Below are positions 10,022-18,579 of a DNA stretch of 45,829 nt, one piece after another. The translations under genes and the position numbers were made by a program. A model generated the notes under the pieces. The model did no database searches. It worked only from the letters and a program-made list of their open reading frames with translations, and was not told the DNA's origin. Each line of letters begins with the position of its first letter. Position 1 is the stretch's first letter. The stretch is from Bacteroidetes bacterium SB0662_bin_6 (GTDB lineage: Bacteria > Bacteroidota > Rhodothermia > Rhodothermales > VXPQ01): NCBI GenBank assembly GCA_009839485.1, contig VXPQ01000060.1, forward strand, positions 1 through 45,829, in the 5' to 3' direction.

Positions 10022-10095
10022 CATAAGTGAAGCCGTAAGTAGACAACCGAGCCCAAACCAGTAGAGGCCATAAGTAAATAGGTACTACATAAGTA
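10022..10095 (+). repeat. Cluster of short (A/G)TAAGT repeats
   Basis: CATAAGT occurs at 10022-10028, 10069-10075 and 10088-10094, with CGTAAGTA at about 10034-10041. The spacings are irregular (about 12, 34 and 19 bases). The cluster lies about 115-190 bases upstream of the TonB receptor start, in its probable promoter or leader region. Confidence 0.4.
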
Positions 10096-10208
10096 CTGCA
10101 AGGCGAAGTTAGGAGGCTGCTGTATTCGCAGAAGCGCTTCGGGTATTGCGGGAAGTTCTGTCACAGGGAGTTTATGAACTATCTCACAAAACCTGCCCGG
10201 TTAGCGCA

Positions 10209-13200
10209 ATGTCCAACCACTTTTCTTTTATCCGTGTGACGACGGCTTTTCTGGCCGTCCTCGCCCTGATTATTGTTCCTTCTGCGGAAGCCCAGACGAC
10301 CGGTAAAATAGCCGGAACCGTAACGGACGCTTCAAACGGCGAAGGCCTTCCCGGCGTGAATGTCGTCATACTCGGAACCACCACGGGTGGCGTAACCGAT
10401 GCCGAGGGGGACTACTTCATCCTTAATATTTCGCCCGGCTCGTATGATATTCAGGCGAGCAGCATAGGGTTCACCACGACCACGGTACAAAACGTGGAAG
10501 TGTATGTGGACCAGACCACTACGGTCGACTTCGATCTGGCCGAAGAGGTTATAGAAGGCGAGGAAGTGATCGTGACTGCCGAACGTCCGCTTGTCGAGCG
10601 TGACGTCACCGGCAGCGTGCATCGGCTGAATGCCGAGGCGCTTGCCCGTACGCCCATCCAGAACATAGATGATATTCTTGCCCAGCAGACGGGGGTCTAC
10701 AATACGGGATACACGGCATACCTCCGAGGGGGTGTCCAAAGCGAGGTCAATTATCAGATTGACGGAACGTCGCTCAACAGCGGCCTGATTTCGGACAACT
10801 GGCAGCGGCTCAATACGACCTCGATTCAGGAAGTGTCGGTGTTGACGGGCGGCTATAACGCGGAATACGGGAACGCCATGTCAGGCGTCGTAAACGTGGT
10901 GACGCACGAACCCAGTGCATTTTCCCGGCATTACGCGGGTGCGCTGAATTATCGTCTCCGTCCGGCAGGGCAGTACCACTGGGGCGATAACATGTATAGC
11001 CAGGATCTCTGGAAATACACCAACTTCGACCTTGGTTACTGGCAGACCCAGCTGGAGACACAGGCCAACCAGAATGCATACGCCGAATACTTCAGGCGAT
11101 TTTATGGATGGGACGGTACGCGCGTGCCTACGGCGAACGAATTACTGGACACATATCGCCAGCAGATCACGCCGGCGGATGTGCTTGCGAACTATGCGGA
11201 GCGCATGCAGCACGAAATGGAAGGCTCCATATGGGGCTCGCCCATGGATCATCTGACTTTTCTGGTTTCGGGCAGGTACAAAAAGGGTGTGAACATATTT
11301 CCGCAGTCCAACGCCTATAACCCGGAGCGCAATATACAGGTAAAGCTGGGCTATCATTTCAGCCCGGGGCAGAAGCTGACGCTCAATGTAACGAACGGGT
11401 GGTACCACAGCAGTACGGTTACCGAAAGCAACTGGAACAACACCACTACCTCGCAGGAGGCCCGCTGGCAGCCCAATGCGGACATACGGAGTCCCTACGT
11501 CGGATCGGCGTACGCCCCGTGGGGCGGGTACTGGCTTAAAGGACCCGAGGAAAAAAACTTCAATGTCGGAACGCTGAAGTGGGATCATACCCTGAGTCCC
11601 CGCACCTTCTATACGGTTTCGCTTTCCTACCTGCGGGACTACACCACGTCGTTGCAGGAATATGACAAACTGAATACGAACACGGAAACGGTGCGTTGGG
11701 GGGATAGCTGGTTTGATCTGGCAGGTAATTTCCGCCTGGAGGCTCGTCAGATTCAGGTGAACAACTACAGCGACAGCCGGGCCTGGACAGCCAAGGCGGA
11801 CATTACGAGCCAGTTGCACAAGTCGCACCAACTCAAGGCCGGCGCCGAGTTCAAGCTCTATGATGTCGATTACCAGCATTACTACATGGAATTTCCGGCA
11901 GGGGATGTCTGGCATCTCGACAACGTGTTCGATGGCAACCCCGCGGAAGCCGCCATCTATCTGCAGGACAAGATGGAATATGAAGGCATCGTGCTGAACA
12001 TCGGTGTTCGTTTCGACGCCTTTAATGCGCGGACCATGTACTCGCCAAATATTTACGATCCTCTGCTTTTCCAGACGCACAACGGCGGAGACGGTACGCA
12101 TCCGAGGAACATTGCGCCGATCTGGCAGGCGCATCAGCCCGGAAAGGACTGGTTTGCCTTCAGGCAGGATTTCCGCGACGCATTTCCGGATAACTGGGAG
12201 GATCTGCAGACGGTGTCCAGCGAATGGAAGATGGCGATCGCCCCCCGGCTTGGGCTGTCATTTCCCATCACGGAAAACTCCAAATTGCGCTTCAGTTACG
12301 GGCACTTCAACCAGCGCCCCTCATGGGTCTCGCTCATGGGCTTCCCCACCAGTTGGTATGATGCCGCGCCGTATGCTACGGTTCGCATGGACCAGTGGCA
12401 GGGATGGTATGGCCATCCGGGCCTGAGTTATGACCGAACGATTCAATACGAGCTCGGCTTTACGCAAAACTTCTTCGATTTCGCCCGGCTCGATCTGGCT
12501 GCCTATTACAAGGATGCAAGTCGTTTGACCCGCTATGCGTACAATGGTACGTACAACCGGAACGGAGGGGGATTTGCATCGACAAGCTGGGGGGCGGGCA
12601 ACTCTGCCGGAACTATCTGGTCGAAAACCCGGAACATCGCCAACGACGGGCACGACAACATCTTCTATACGAACAATGCCTTCAAGGATATTCGCGGCAT
12701 TGAAATCGTGGCGGAGAAGTTGTTTACCGGCCGCTGGGCGGCGCGCGCCGCGTTCGATTTCTCCACGACGACCGGCGGGCGAGCCGGCTACTCGCAGTAC
12801 CGCGAAGACGGGACGACAGTAAATCGACCGCACTCGTATGACGAGTTAAAGGCTACGTGGCTGTCCAGTTATGTCCTGAAAGGCAACGTGAGTTACGTGA
12901 CGCCGCAAAGCCTGATGATGGGGGTGCTGGGGGACATTACCGTAGGCGTGTACCACGAATACTTTGCCGGTCCCCAGTATACGTACTACCCGGCGGATTT
13001 CCAGGGTCTCCAGAGGCCGAACAACAGACGCTGGTTCCCTCACCACCGCACCGACCTGACATTCAACAAGCAGGTTGCCGTGGGGAATTTCCGCCCGGTG
13101 ATTGGCGTGGAGGTGTTCAACCTCTTCAACTACAAGGACAGGTTATTGCTGGTCGGTGACGATCTGAAAAGATGGGAGGAGGACGGAGAACTTCCCAAAA

Positions 13201-13295
13201 TCTCGAAATCGGGCGAGGACAATCTCTGGTCATTCTACAATCCCGTCAGCAATCCGCGTCGCATGATTTATTTCACGCTCGGCCTGAAGTTTTAG
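10209..13295 (+). CDS. TonB-dependent outer-membrane receptor with carboxypeptidase-regulatory-like domain
   Basis: 1028 residues from the ATG at 10209. This start puts a clean signal peptide at the N-terminus (hydrophobic TTAFLAVLALIIVPSAEA, then QTTG). An upstream in-frame ATG at 10146 would add 21 non-hydrophobic residues. Residues about 25-115 are a CarboxypepD_reg-like beta domain (GKIAGTVTDASNGEGLPGVNV). A plug domain follows with NIDDILAQQTGVY, YQIDGTSLNS and VLTGGYNAEYGNAMSGVVNV. The rest is a long aromatic-rich beta-barrel ending in FTLGLKF, with a terminal phenylalanine as expected for outer-membrane barrels. It should import a large substrate across the outer membrane using TonB energy. 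The ligand is unknown. No SusD homologue follows; a T9SS cargo and a PorV-like gene do. Confidence 0.9.
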   Translation: MSNHFSFIRVTTAFLAVLALIIVPSAEAQTTGKIAGTVTDASNGEGLPGVNVVILGTTTGGVTDAEGDYFILNISPGSYDIQASSIGFTTTTVQNVEVYVDQTTTVDFDLAEEVIEGEEVIVTAERPLVERDVTGSVHRLNAEALARTPIQNIDDILAQQTGVYNTGYTAYLRGGVQSEVNYQIDGTSLNSGLISDNWQRLNTTSIQEVSVLTGGYNAEYGNAMSGVVNVVTHEPSAFSRHYAGALNYRLRPAGQYHWGDNMYSQDLWKYTNFDLGYWQTQLETQANQNAYAEYFRRFYGWDGTRVPTANELLDTYRQQITPADVLANYAERMQHEMEGSIWGSPMDHLTFLVSGRYKKGVNIFPQSNAYNPERNIQVKLGYHFSPGQKLTLNVTNGWYHSSTVTESNWNNTTTSQEARWQPNADIRSPYVGSAYAPWGGYWLKGPEEKNFNVGTLKWDHTLSPRTFYTVSLSYLRDYTTSLQEYDKLNTNTETVRWGDSWFDLAGNFRLEARQIQVNNYSDSRAWTAKADITSQLHKSHQLKAGAEFKLYDVDYQHYYMEFPAGDVWHLDNVFDGNPAEAAIYLQDKMEYEGIVLNIGVRFDAFNARTMYSPNIYDPLLFQTHNGGDGTHPRNIAPIWQAHQPGKDWFAFRQDFRDAFPDNWEDLQTVSSEWKMAIAPRLGLSFPITENSKLRFSYGHFNQRPSWVSLMGFPTSWYDAAPYATVRMDQWQGWYGHPGLSYDRTIQYELGFTQNFFDFARLDLAAYYKDASRLTRYAYNGTYNRNGGGFASTSWGAGNSAGTIWSKTRNIANDGHDNIFYTNNAFKDIRGIEIVAEKLFTGRWAARAAFDFSTTTGGRAGYSQYREDGTTVNRPHSYDELKATWLSSYVLKGNVSYVTPQSLMMGVLGDITVGVYHEYFAGPQYTYYPADFQGLQRPNNRRWFPHHRTDLTFNKQVAVGNFRPVIGVEVFNLFNYKDRLLLVGDDLKRWEEDGELPKISKSGEDNLWSFYNPVSNPRRMIYFTLGLKF

Positions 13296-13301
13296 ACTGT
13301 G

Positions 13302-13337
13302 CTGCATAGCGGGACGGAGCGCCGTCCCGCTATGCAG
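13302..13337 (+). other. Perfect 16-bp hairpin between TonB receptor and T9SS gene
   Basis: CTGCATAGCGGGACGG (13302-13317) pairs with CCGTCCCGCTATGCAG (13322-13337) around a 4-base loop. It starts 7 bases after the receptor stop codon. No T-run follows, so it is not a classic intrinsic terminator. A transcript-stabilising or processing element between co-transcribed genes is plausible. Confidence 0.6.
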
Positions 13338-13383
13338 CCGCCCGCAAACGTATTAGCAACCCCTGCAAACCGTATATCCCGTT

Positions 13384-15417
13384 ATGAAAGCATTACACGC
13401 CGTACTGCGACCTTTCGGCACTGCCGCAATGGTTTGCACCCTGTTGCTTGGAGCCATGGCTGCTCCCGCTTCCGCCCAGGTATTCGATTTCAAGGATCTG
13501 ACGCGCGCCAGGCTTTGGGCCCGGTTATGGAACTCGGGCGGCGTAGGACAGCCGACACTGGGTGGCCAGGAGTACTACAAGTATGATTATCCGGGTCATG
13601 CATTGGGCAGCAACGTGAATGATCATGCCGGATGGCTTCTGTGGTCCGGTTACATGGCATGGGCGGACATTGGCGGCATTGGCTATCCTTTCCGCGTCCT
13701 TCTGGCCTATGACCACAACCCGACGTACATATCTCCGGTCGAAGGCACCCAACTCATCCGGAATTACAACATGGCGGATGCGTCGTTGAAGGCGGAAGAA
13801 ATTCTGACCGGGGCACACCGCATCAACGAGTACGACGTCCGGGTTGATTTTCGCGCCCTCGCCTGGAGTTATCCGGACTACGACGACTTCATCATCCAGG
13901 AGTACACGTTTACGAACGAGGGCAGCAATACCATTACGAACTTCCGGTTTGCTCCGACGGGCGCCATGAATATTGCGCTGCCTATTCTCGGCAGGAGCGA
14001 CGATGATGTGTTCGAATGGGATATCGAACACGAGGCGTTCTACTTCCGTGACGGCATAGAGCGGGACGGCAACACCGCCAACCCCGCTCCGCCCCGGCAA
14101 TTCGGACTTACCAAGAGCGATCTCGGCGAGCCCGCCGATCTCGGTGCGCCCAGTGCCATCAACCACGAGTTCCTCGCGCCGCAGTACTTCACGTATTACT
14201 GGCTGGACAAACCGGAAAAATCCGATCCGTCCGAGCGCGATCACATGAACATCGTGGACAAGAGCAACCTGAATCAGCACTCGAACCGCATTCAGGACGA
14301 TCCGCTGAACGACAACCCGGAGGTGGACTTCGATCCGGATAGCTACATCTATCAGTCGCTTACGTACGATCAGCCGTTGCCGCCTGAAACGGAGGATGGA
14401 CAGTCTCTCGCCGCCGAGGCGGCGCGGCTTGGGCTGACGACGCGTCCCCGGGGGCGGTTCGAATACCACATAGATTATATCTATGAGACGGGTCCTTACG
14501 AGATGGCGCCGGGCCAGTCGCTGAAATTTGTGCTCGTGGTGGCGGCGGGCATGATGGATATGGAGTATGTTGCGGCGGGAGGCCCCGAAAACGAAGCGCG
14601 TTTGCCTGAGGGGGGCGTCAAGCTGTGGGAGCATGTGGACGCGGCTCAGGAGTTGTACGACCGCGGGTACGAAGCGCCGGATCCTCCTCCCACGCCGACG
14701 AACGGCAACAATTCGCTGACCCTGACGCCGATCCCTCTCGGTATCAAGGTGCAGTGGCCCGCCATCCCGGATTCGTACCGGGACCCGGATTACAATGTCA
14801 ACGATGTGGCAGGCTACCGGGTGTACCGCTCGACGCATCGTAACATTGGTCCCTGGACGATGGTAGCGGACATCCCTGCCAATGCAGCGGAAATGGAGAA
14901 CGGGATGGTTACCTTCAATGACTCCGGACTGGAGTTGGGGGTTGGCGTCTACTACACCGTTACGAGCTACGACACGGGACACAATAGTCCGTGGCCGGGA
15001 GATATGAGCGTAACCAGTCTGCCCTCTCTCGAGAGCGGACAGGTCAATGTCAATGTGGATCCGGTATATCCGCAGGCCCAGCCCAGCAATAATCTCGACG
15101 ATATTCGGGTATATCCGAACCCCTTCTTCCAGCATAGTCAGCTTCTTGGCGAAGGAGAGCGCTACCGCATTGAATTCGTGAATATTCCGGCGCAGTGCAC
15201 CATTCGCATCTATACCCTTGCCGGGGAACTGGTTCGCGTAATCGATCACACGGACGGCAGCGGCGACGAGCCCTGGGGCTCACGGGCGACGGCAGACTAC
15301 CAGGTGAACGAGTATTTGCAACGCGTGGCCCCGGGCATATACCTGTTCCATGTCGAGTCGCATGTCCCAGGTCATGAGGGCGAAAGCAAAGTGGGCAAAT
15401 TCGTCATCGTCAAGTAA
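13384..15417 (+). CDS. Secreted protein with T9SS type A sorting domain
   Basis: 677 residues. The N-terminus is a signal peptide ending near APASAQ (residue about 32). The middle (about 33-430) is a large beta-rich region that I do not recognise, with many aromatic and Asp/Asn residues. Residues about 435-545 look like a fibronectin type III-like module (IPLGIKVQWPAIPDSY, VAGYRVYRST, YYTVTSYDT). The last about 95 residues are a T9SS C-terminal sorting domain: IRVYPNPFF, then CTIRIYTLAGELVRVI and a closing VGKFVIVK. The protein should be exported by Sec and then carried through the outer membrane by type IX secretion. It lies between a TonB receptor and a PorV-like gene, suggesting a cell-surface partner of the receptor. 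Its own substrate or activity cannot be read from the sequence. Confidence 0.82.
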   Translation: MKALHAVLRPFGTAAMVCTLLLGAMAAPASAQVFDFKDLTRARLWARLWNSGGVGQPTLGGQEYYKYDYPGHALGSNVNDHAGWLLWSGYMAWADIGGIGYPFRVLLAYDHNPTYISPVEGTQLIRNYNMADASLKAEEILTGAHRINEYDVRVDFRALAWSYPDYDDFIIQEYTFTNEGSNTITNFRFAPTGAMNIALPILGRSDDDVFEWDIEHEAFYFRDGIERDGNTANPAPPRQFGLTKSDLGEPADLGAPSAINHEFLAPQYFTYYWLDKPEKSDPSERDHMNIVDKSNLNQHSNRIQDDPLNDNPEVDFDPDSYIYQSLTYDQPLPPETEDGQSLAAEAARLGLTTRPRGRFEYHIDYIYETGPYEMAPGQSLKFVLVVAAGMMDMEYVAAGGPENEARLPEGGVKLWEHVDAAQELYDRGYEAPDPPPTPTNGNNSLTLTPIPLGIKVQWPAIPDSYRDPDYNVNDVAGYRVYRSTHRNIGPWTMVADIPANAAEMENGMVTFNDSGLELGVGVYYTVTSYDTGHNSPWPGDMSVTSLPSLESGQVNVNVDPVYPQAQPSNNLDDIRVYPNPFFQHSQLLGEGERYRIEFVNIPAQCTIRIYTLAGELVRVIDHTDGSGDEPWGSRATADYQVNEYLQRVAPGIYLFHVESHVPGHEGESKVGKFVIVK

Positions 15418-15462
15418 CCGCAGCGCGTTTGCGCAACACCCCTTTACCCCGAGGATGATATC

Positions 15463-16500
15463 ATGAAATCGATTCCTGTACGGAAAGTCCTTCCCTTGTT
15501 GCTCATGGTGCTGTGCATGCTTTATGTGTCACCGATACGGGCACAGAACGTGCGTACTGCGGCAGGCATCGATCCACCTGCGTTTCAGCGCACAGCGCAG
15601 ACGGGTTTTCAGTTTTTGCATCTTCCTACGACGGCCCGGAGTGCCGCCATGGCCGGGATACATATGGCAAGCGGCGACGCAACGGCGGCGTTCAGTAATC
15701 CCGCCAATCTGACCGCGATCGACAACCTTGATCTTGCGGTCAGCCATATCAGTTACATAGCCGATATTCAGTACAACACAGGGGCGATTGCGAAGAACAT
15801 GGGAGTATGGGGCGTAGTCGGTGTACGGGTAGCTTCTCTGGATGCCGGGGAGATGGTCCGTACGGAAAACGTGCTGGATAACGTGGCGAACACAACCAGC
15901 CGGAGCGCGGATCTGGGAACGTTTACTGCGGGCAACCTGCTGGTGGGCGTGACCTATGCCCGCTCCATCACGGACCGCCTTGCCGTGGGCGGAAACGTCA
16001 GTTATGTCCGGGAGAAGCTGGCGGAGACGGAGGTGAACAACCTCAGCATTGATTTCGGGGTGTATTTCGAAACCGGGTTCCGGAGTCTGCGTCTTGCGCT
16101 TGTGGCGAAGAATATCGGCCCCGACGCCGAATACGTAGGGTTCACCGAGGTCTTCGGGATTCCGCAGAGCGTACGTATGCCGATTGACTTCCGCTTCAGC
16201 ATGGCGTACGATTTCCTGGACGGCGAGGGTACCCCGGGCCAATCCCGGCTTACCGGCTATCTCGAGGGAGTTCATCCGAATGACGGTCCCGAGCGGGTTC
16301 ACGCGGCGGTTGAGTATGAAGTACTCGGCATGTTTGCAGCGCGTGGCGGATATCGTATGAACTACGACGAGCAGGGACTTACGGCCGGCGCCGGCGTCAA
16401 TTTCTCGACGATGGGTTTCAATGGCCGGTTCGATTATGCATACGTGGATTACGGCCGGCTCTCGTACACGCATATTCTGACGCTGGGCATTGGTATCTGA
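15463..16500 (+). CDS. PorV/PorQ-family outer-membrane protein
   Basis: 345 residues with a signal peptide (VLPLLLMVLCMLYVSPIRAQ). The mature N-terminus has the PorV/PorQ hallmark: AQTGFQFLHLPTTARSAAMAG, then GDATAAFSNPANL. FadL-like barrel strands follow, ending in ILTLGIGI. PorV and relatives help deliver T9SS cargo to the cell surface or attach it there. It lies 45 bases after the T9SS cargo gene, so the two probably act together. PorV-like paralogues are often numerous in these genomes, so this need not be the core T9SS PorV. Confidence 0.82.
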   Translation: MKSIPVRKVLPLLLMVLCMLYVSPIRAQNVRTAAGIDPPAFQRTAQTGFQFLHLPTTARSAAMAGIHMASGDATAAFSNPANLTAIDNLDLAVSHISYIADIQYNTGAIAKNMGVWGVVGVRVASLDAGEMVRTENVLDNVANTTSRSADLGTFTAGNLLVGVTYARSITDRLAVGGNVSYVREKLAETEVNNLSIDFGVYFETGFRSLRLALVAKNIGPDAEYVGFTEVFGIPQSVRMPIDFRFSMAYDFLDGEGTPGQSRLTGYLEGVHPNDGPERVHAAVEYEVLGMFAARGGYRMNYDEQGLTAGAGVNFSTMGFNGRFDYAYVDYGRLSYTHILTLGIGI

Positions 16501-16580
16501 CCCTGGTCCGGCCACTGCGGGTCTTGACGGCCTCCATGCGCCGGCGTGCCTGATGCGCTTGAGCGACTGTAGTTAAGCAA

Positions 16581-17513
16581 ATGGGAGCCGTAACGATTGT
16601 AGGGAGCTATGTGGTCGCCCTTGTGGTAGACACGGACCGACTTCCCGTCGCGGAGGAGACGGTGATTGGGTGGAACTACCATGAAACGCACGGTGGGAAA
16701 GGGTCCAATATGGCGGTAGCCGCCGCCCGGCTTGGTGCGGATGTCCGTTTTCTCGGGAAAATCGGGCGGGATCGTTACGGGGAGGCTTTTCTGGAGTTGT
16801 TGCGGGAAGAGGGCGTGCACGACGAGGATGTGTTGTACGCCGATGCCACGCCCACAGCAGTCGGATTCATCATATCCTGCACCGACGGGCGGAATATAAT
16901 CGTCACGGATCGGGGCGCCAACGGGGATTTCTCGCCCGATGACATCGCTTCGCACAGCGATCCGATCACTCGTGCCGATGTGATCGTTTCTCCCCTTGAG
17001 ATACAGTTGGACACGGCATTGGCTGCTGCCCGCGTTGCGCGTCGCCATGATGTATTCACCATCCTGAATCCTGCCCCGGCGGAAGATTTGCGCGGCCATG
17101 ACCTGGACTGCGTTTTTGCGCTTACCCCCAATGAAGGGGAGGCGCGGGTTTGCCTTGGGTTGCCGCCTGATGATCCGACCCCGGACGAAGACATTGCGGT
17201 TCGCCTTCATGAGCTCGGGGTGGAGCATGTACTCCTTACGCGAGGCGAGAAGGGTGTGTTGTGGGTTTCCGCCGAAGGTGCGCGCGTGGTCCCGGCCTTG
17301 CGCGTCAACGTGCTGGATACCGTAGGCGCCGGGGATGCGTTCAATGCGGGCCTTGCGGTGGGGCTGAGCGAGAAACGCTCTATGGCCGAGGCTATCTCAT
17401 TGGGTGTAACGACCGCGTCGCTTTCGACCGAGGCCCGCGAAACGGTTCTGTCGTATCCGCATCGCGATGCAGTATCCCGTCGATTTTCGGAAGTGTTATC
17501 CTCCATTGCATAA
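16581..17513 (+). CDS. Ribokinase-like PfkB-family sugar kinase
   Basis: 310 residues. PfkB signatures are clear: the N-terminal glycine-rich motif HGGKGSNMAVAAARLGADV (about residues 37-55) and the C-terminal DTVGAGDAFNAG with catalytic D252. NPAPAEDL and LTPNEGEARV are typical of ribokinases. It should phosphorylate a pentose or related sugar, or a nucleoside, with ATP in the cytoplasm. It is the first gene of a packed + strand block that continues with a RhaT-like permease 27 bases later. The sugar is probably the one imported by that permease. Ribose specificity itself is not shown. Confidence 0.88.
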   Translation: MGAVTIVGSYVVALVVDTDRLPVAEETVIGWNYHETHGGKGSNMAVAAARLGADVRFLGKIGRDRYGEAFLELLREEGVHDEDVLYADATPTAVGFIISCTDGRNIIVTDRGANGDFSPDDIASHSDPITRADVIVSPLEIQLDTALAAARVARRHDVFTILNPAPAEDLRGHDLDCVFALTPNEGEARVCLGLPPDDPTPDEDIAVRLHELGVEHVLLTRGEKGVLWVSAEGARVVPALRVNVLDTVGAGDAFNAGLAVGLSEKRSMAEAISLGVTTASLSTEARETVLSYPHRDAVSRRFSEVLSSIA

Positions 17514-17540
17514 ACACTCTGCATCAAATCCGCCTCTGGC

Positions 17541-18554
17541 ATGGATCTCGTATCAGGATTTTTGCTTGTTTTAGCCGCTGGCGTATTGCAGGGTACGTTC
17601 GTGCTCCCGATGACCCTGACCCGACACTGGGAGTGGGAGCATACCTGGGCTACGTTCTCGTTTTTCGGGATGTTGTTGTTCAATGGGGTATTGGCCCTGG
17701 TTTCTCTGGGAGATCTTCCTGCCATTTATTCCGCCGTTCCGGTGCGCGACCTCATGGTGCTGGGCATTTTCGGTGCTGGATGGGGCATCGGGGCGGTCCT
17801 TTTCGGGGTGGGCATGGACCGGTTAGGCATGGCGCTTGGCTACCCGATCATCATGGGACTTATCGCCAGCATGGGGGCGCTTATTCCACTGCTTGTTTTT
17901 TATCCCGGGCAAGTGTGGGCGCTGCAAGGTCTGGTTCTTTTGTCGGGAACGGCCCTGGTAATGGTCGGGATCGTGCTTTCGGCGCGGGCCGGAGCGAAGA
18001 AGACAACCGAAAACGCACCGGAAGCGTCTTCAGGCCGCCGTGCTTTCAGGGGGGCGGTCATGATTGCGATAGCTGCAGGTCTTTTGTCCAGCCTTCCGAA
18101 TGTGGGTATTACCTTTGGTACTCGTATGGTTGACGAAGCCATCGCCGCCGGCGTATCGTCGGTGTTTGCCGGCAACGCCGTTTGGGGCCTTTTTTTCGCG
18201 CTCGGGTTTCTTGTGAACTTTGCCTGGTGTCTGTTTCTGATGATTCGGAAGGGCTCCATTGGTGCGTTTGCGGGTCCTGGAGCCGGTCGGAATGTTCTGC
18301 TGGGGGCGGCTATGGGCGCCATGTGGATCGGCAGTTTTTACGCCTATGGTATGAGTGCGGCAAACCTTGGGACATGGGGCCCGATTCTCGGATGGCCCAT
18401 CTTCATTGCCTTGTCCATTATCGTGGGCAATCTGTGGGGACTTTGGCGAGGAGAATGGAAAGAGGCCTCGGCCCGCCCCCGCGTGCTTCTCAACCGCAGC
18501 CTGATTGTGATGACCATAGCGGTCGTTGTCATAGCCATAAGCCAGGTTCTATAG
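17541..18554 (+). CDS. RhaT-like (L-rhamnose/proton symporter family) permease
   Basis: 337 residues with about ten hydrophobic segments in the DMT-like RhaT arrangement. The N-terminus reads GFLLVLAAGVLQGTFVLPM, and GWGIGAVLFGVGMDRLGMALGYPIIMG and WPIFIALSIIVGNLWG are family-like segments. It should be an inner-membrane sugar/proton symporter. No rhamnose catabolic genes (isomerase, rhamnulokinase, aldolase) are present, so the sugar may be something else. It is downstream of a PfkB kinase and upstream of secreted carbohydrate-related proteins. Confidence 0.82.
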   Translation: MDLVSGFLLVLAAGVLQGTFVLPMTLTRHWEWEHTWATFSFFGMLLFNGVLALVSLGDLPAIYSAVPVRDLMVLGIFGAGWGIGAVLFGVGMDRLGMALGYPIIMGLIASMGALIPLLVFYPGQVWALQGLVLLSGTALVMVGIVLSARAGAKKTTENAPEASSGRRAFRGAVMIAIAAGLLSSLPNVGITFGTRMVDEAIAAGVSSVFAGNAVWGLFFALGFLVNFAWCLFLMIRKGSIGAFAGPGAGRNVLLGAAMGAMWIGSFYAYGMSAANLGTWGPILGWPIFIALSIIVGNLWGLWRGEWKEASARPRVLLNRSLIVMTIAVVVIAISQVL

Positions 18555-18579
18555 TCTCTGAGTCAGCTTTCACGAGATC

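Larger units (their letters stand above)
9855..10208. other. 354-base leader region upstream of the TonB receptor gene
   Basis: There is no convincing gene. A short ORF at 9864-10064 has no recognisable features. The stretch 9885-10000 is AT-rich compared with its neighbours. It holds an inverted repeat at 9939-9954 and a cluster of short ATAAGT repeats at 10022-10095, listed separately. I could not match it to a known riboswitch. Confidence 0.5.

Noticed and set aside
9864..10064. Short + strand ORF of 66 codons upstream of the TonB receptor
   Set aside because: No homologue recognised, low-complexity start and position in a regulatory-looking gap with repeats.
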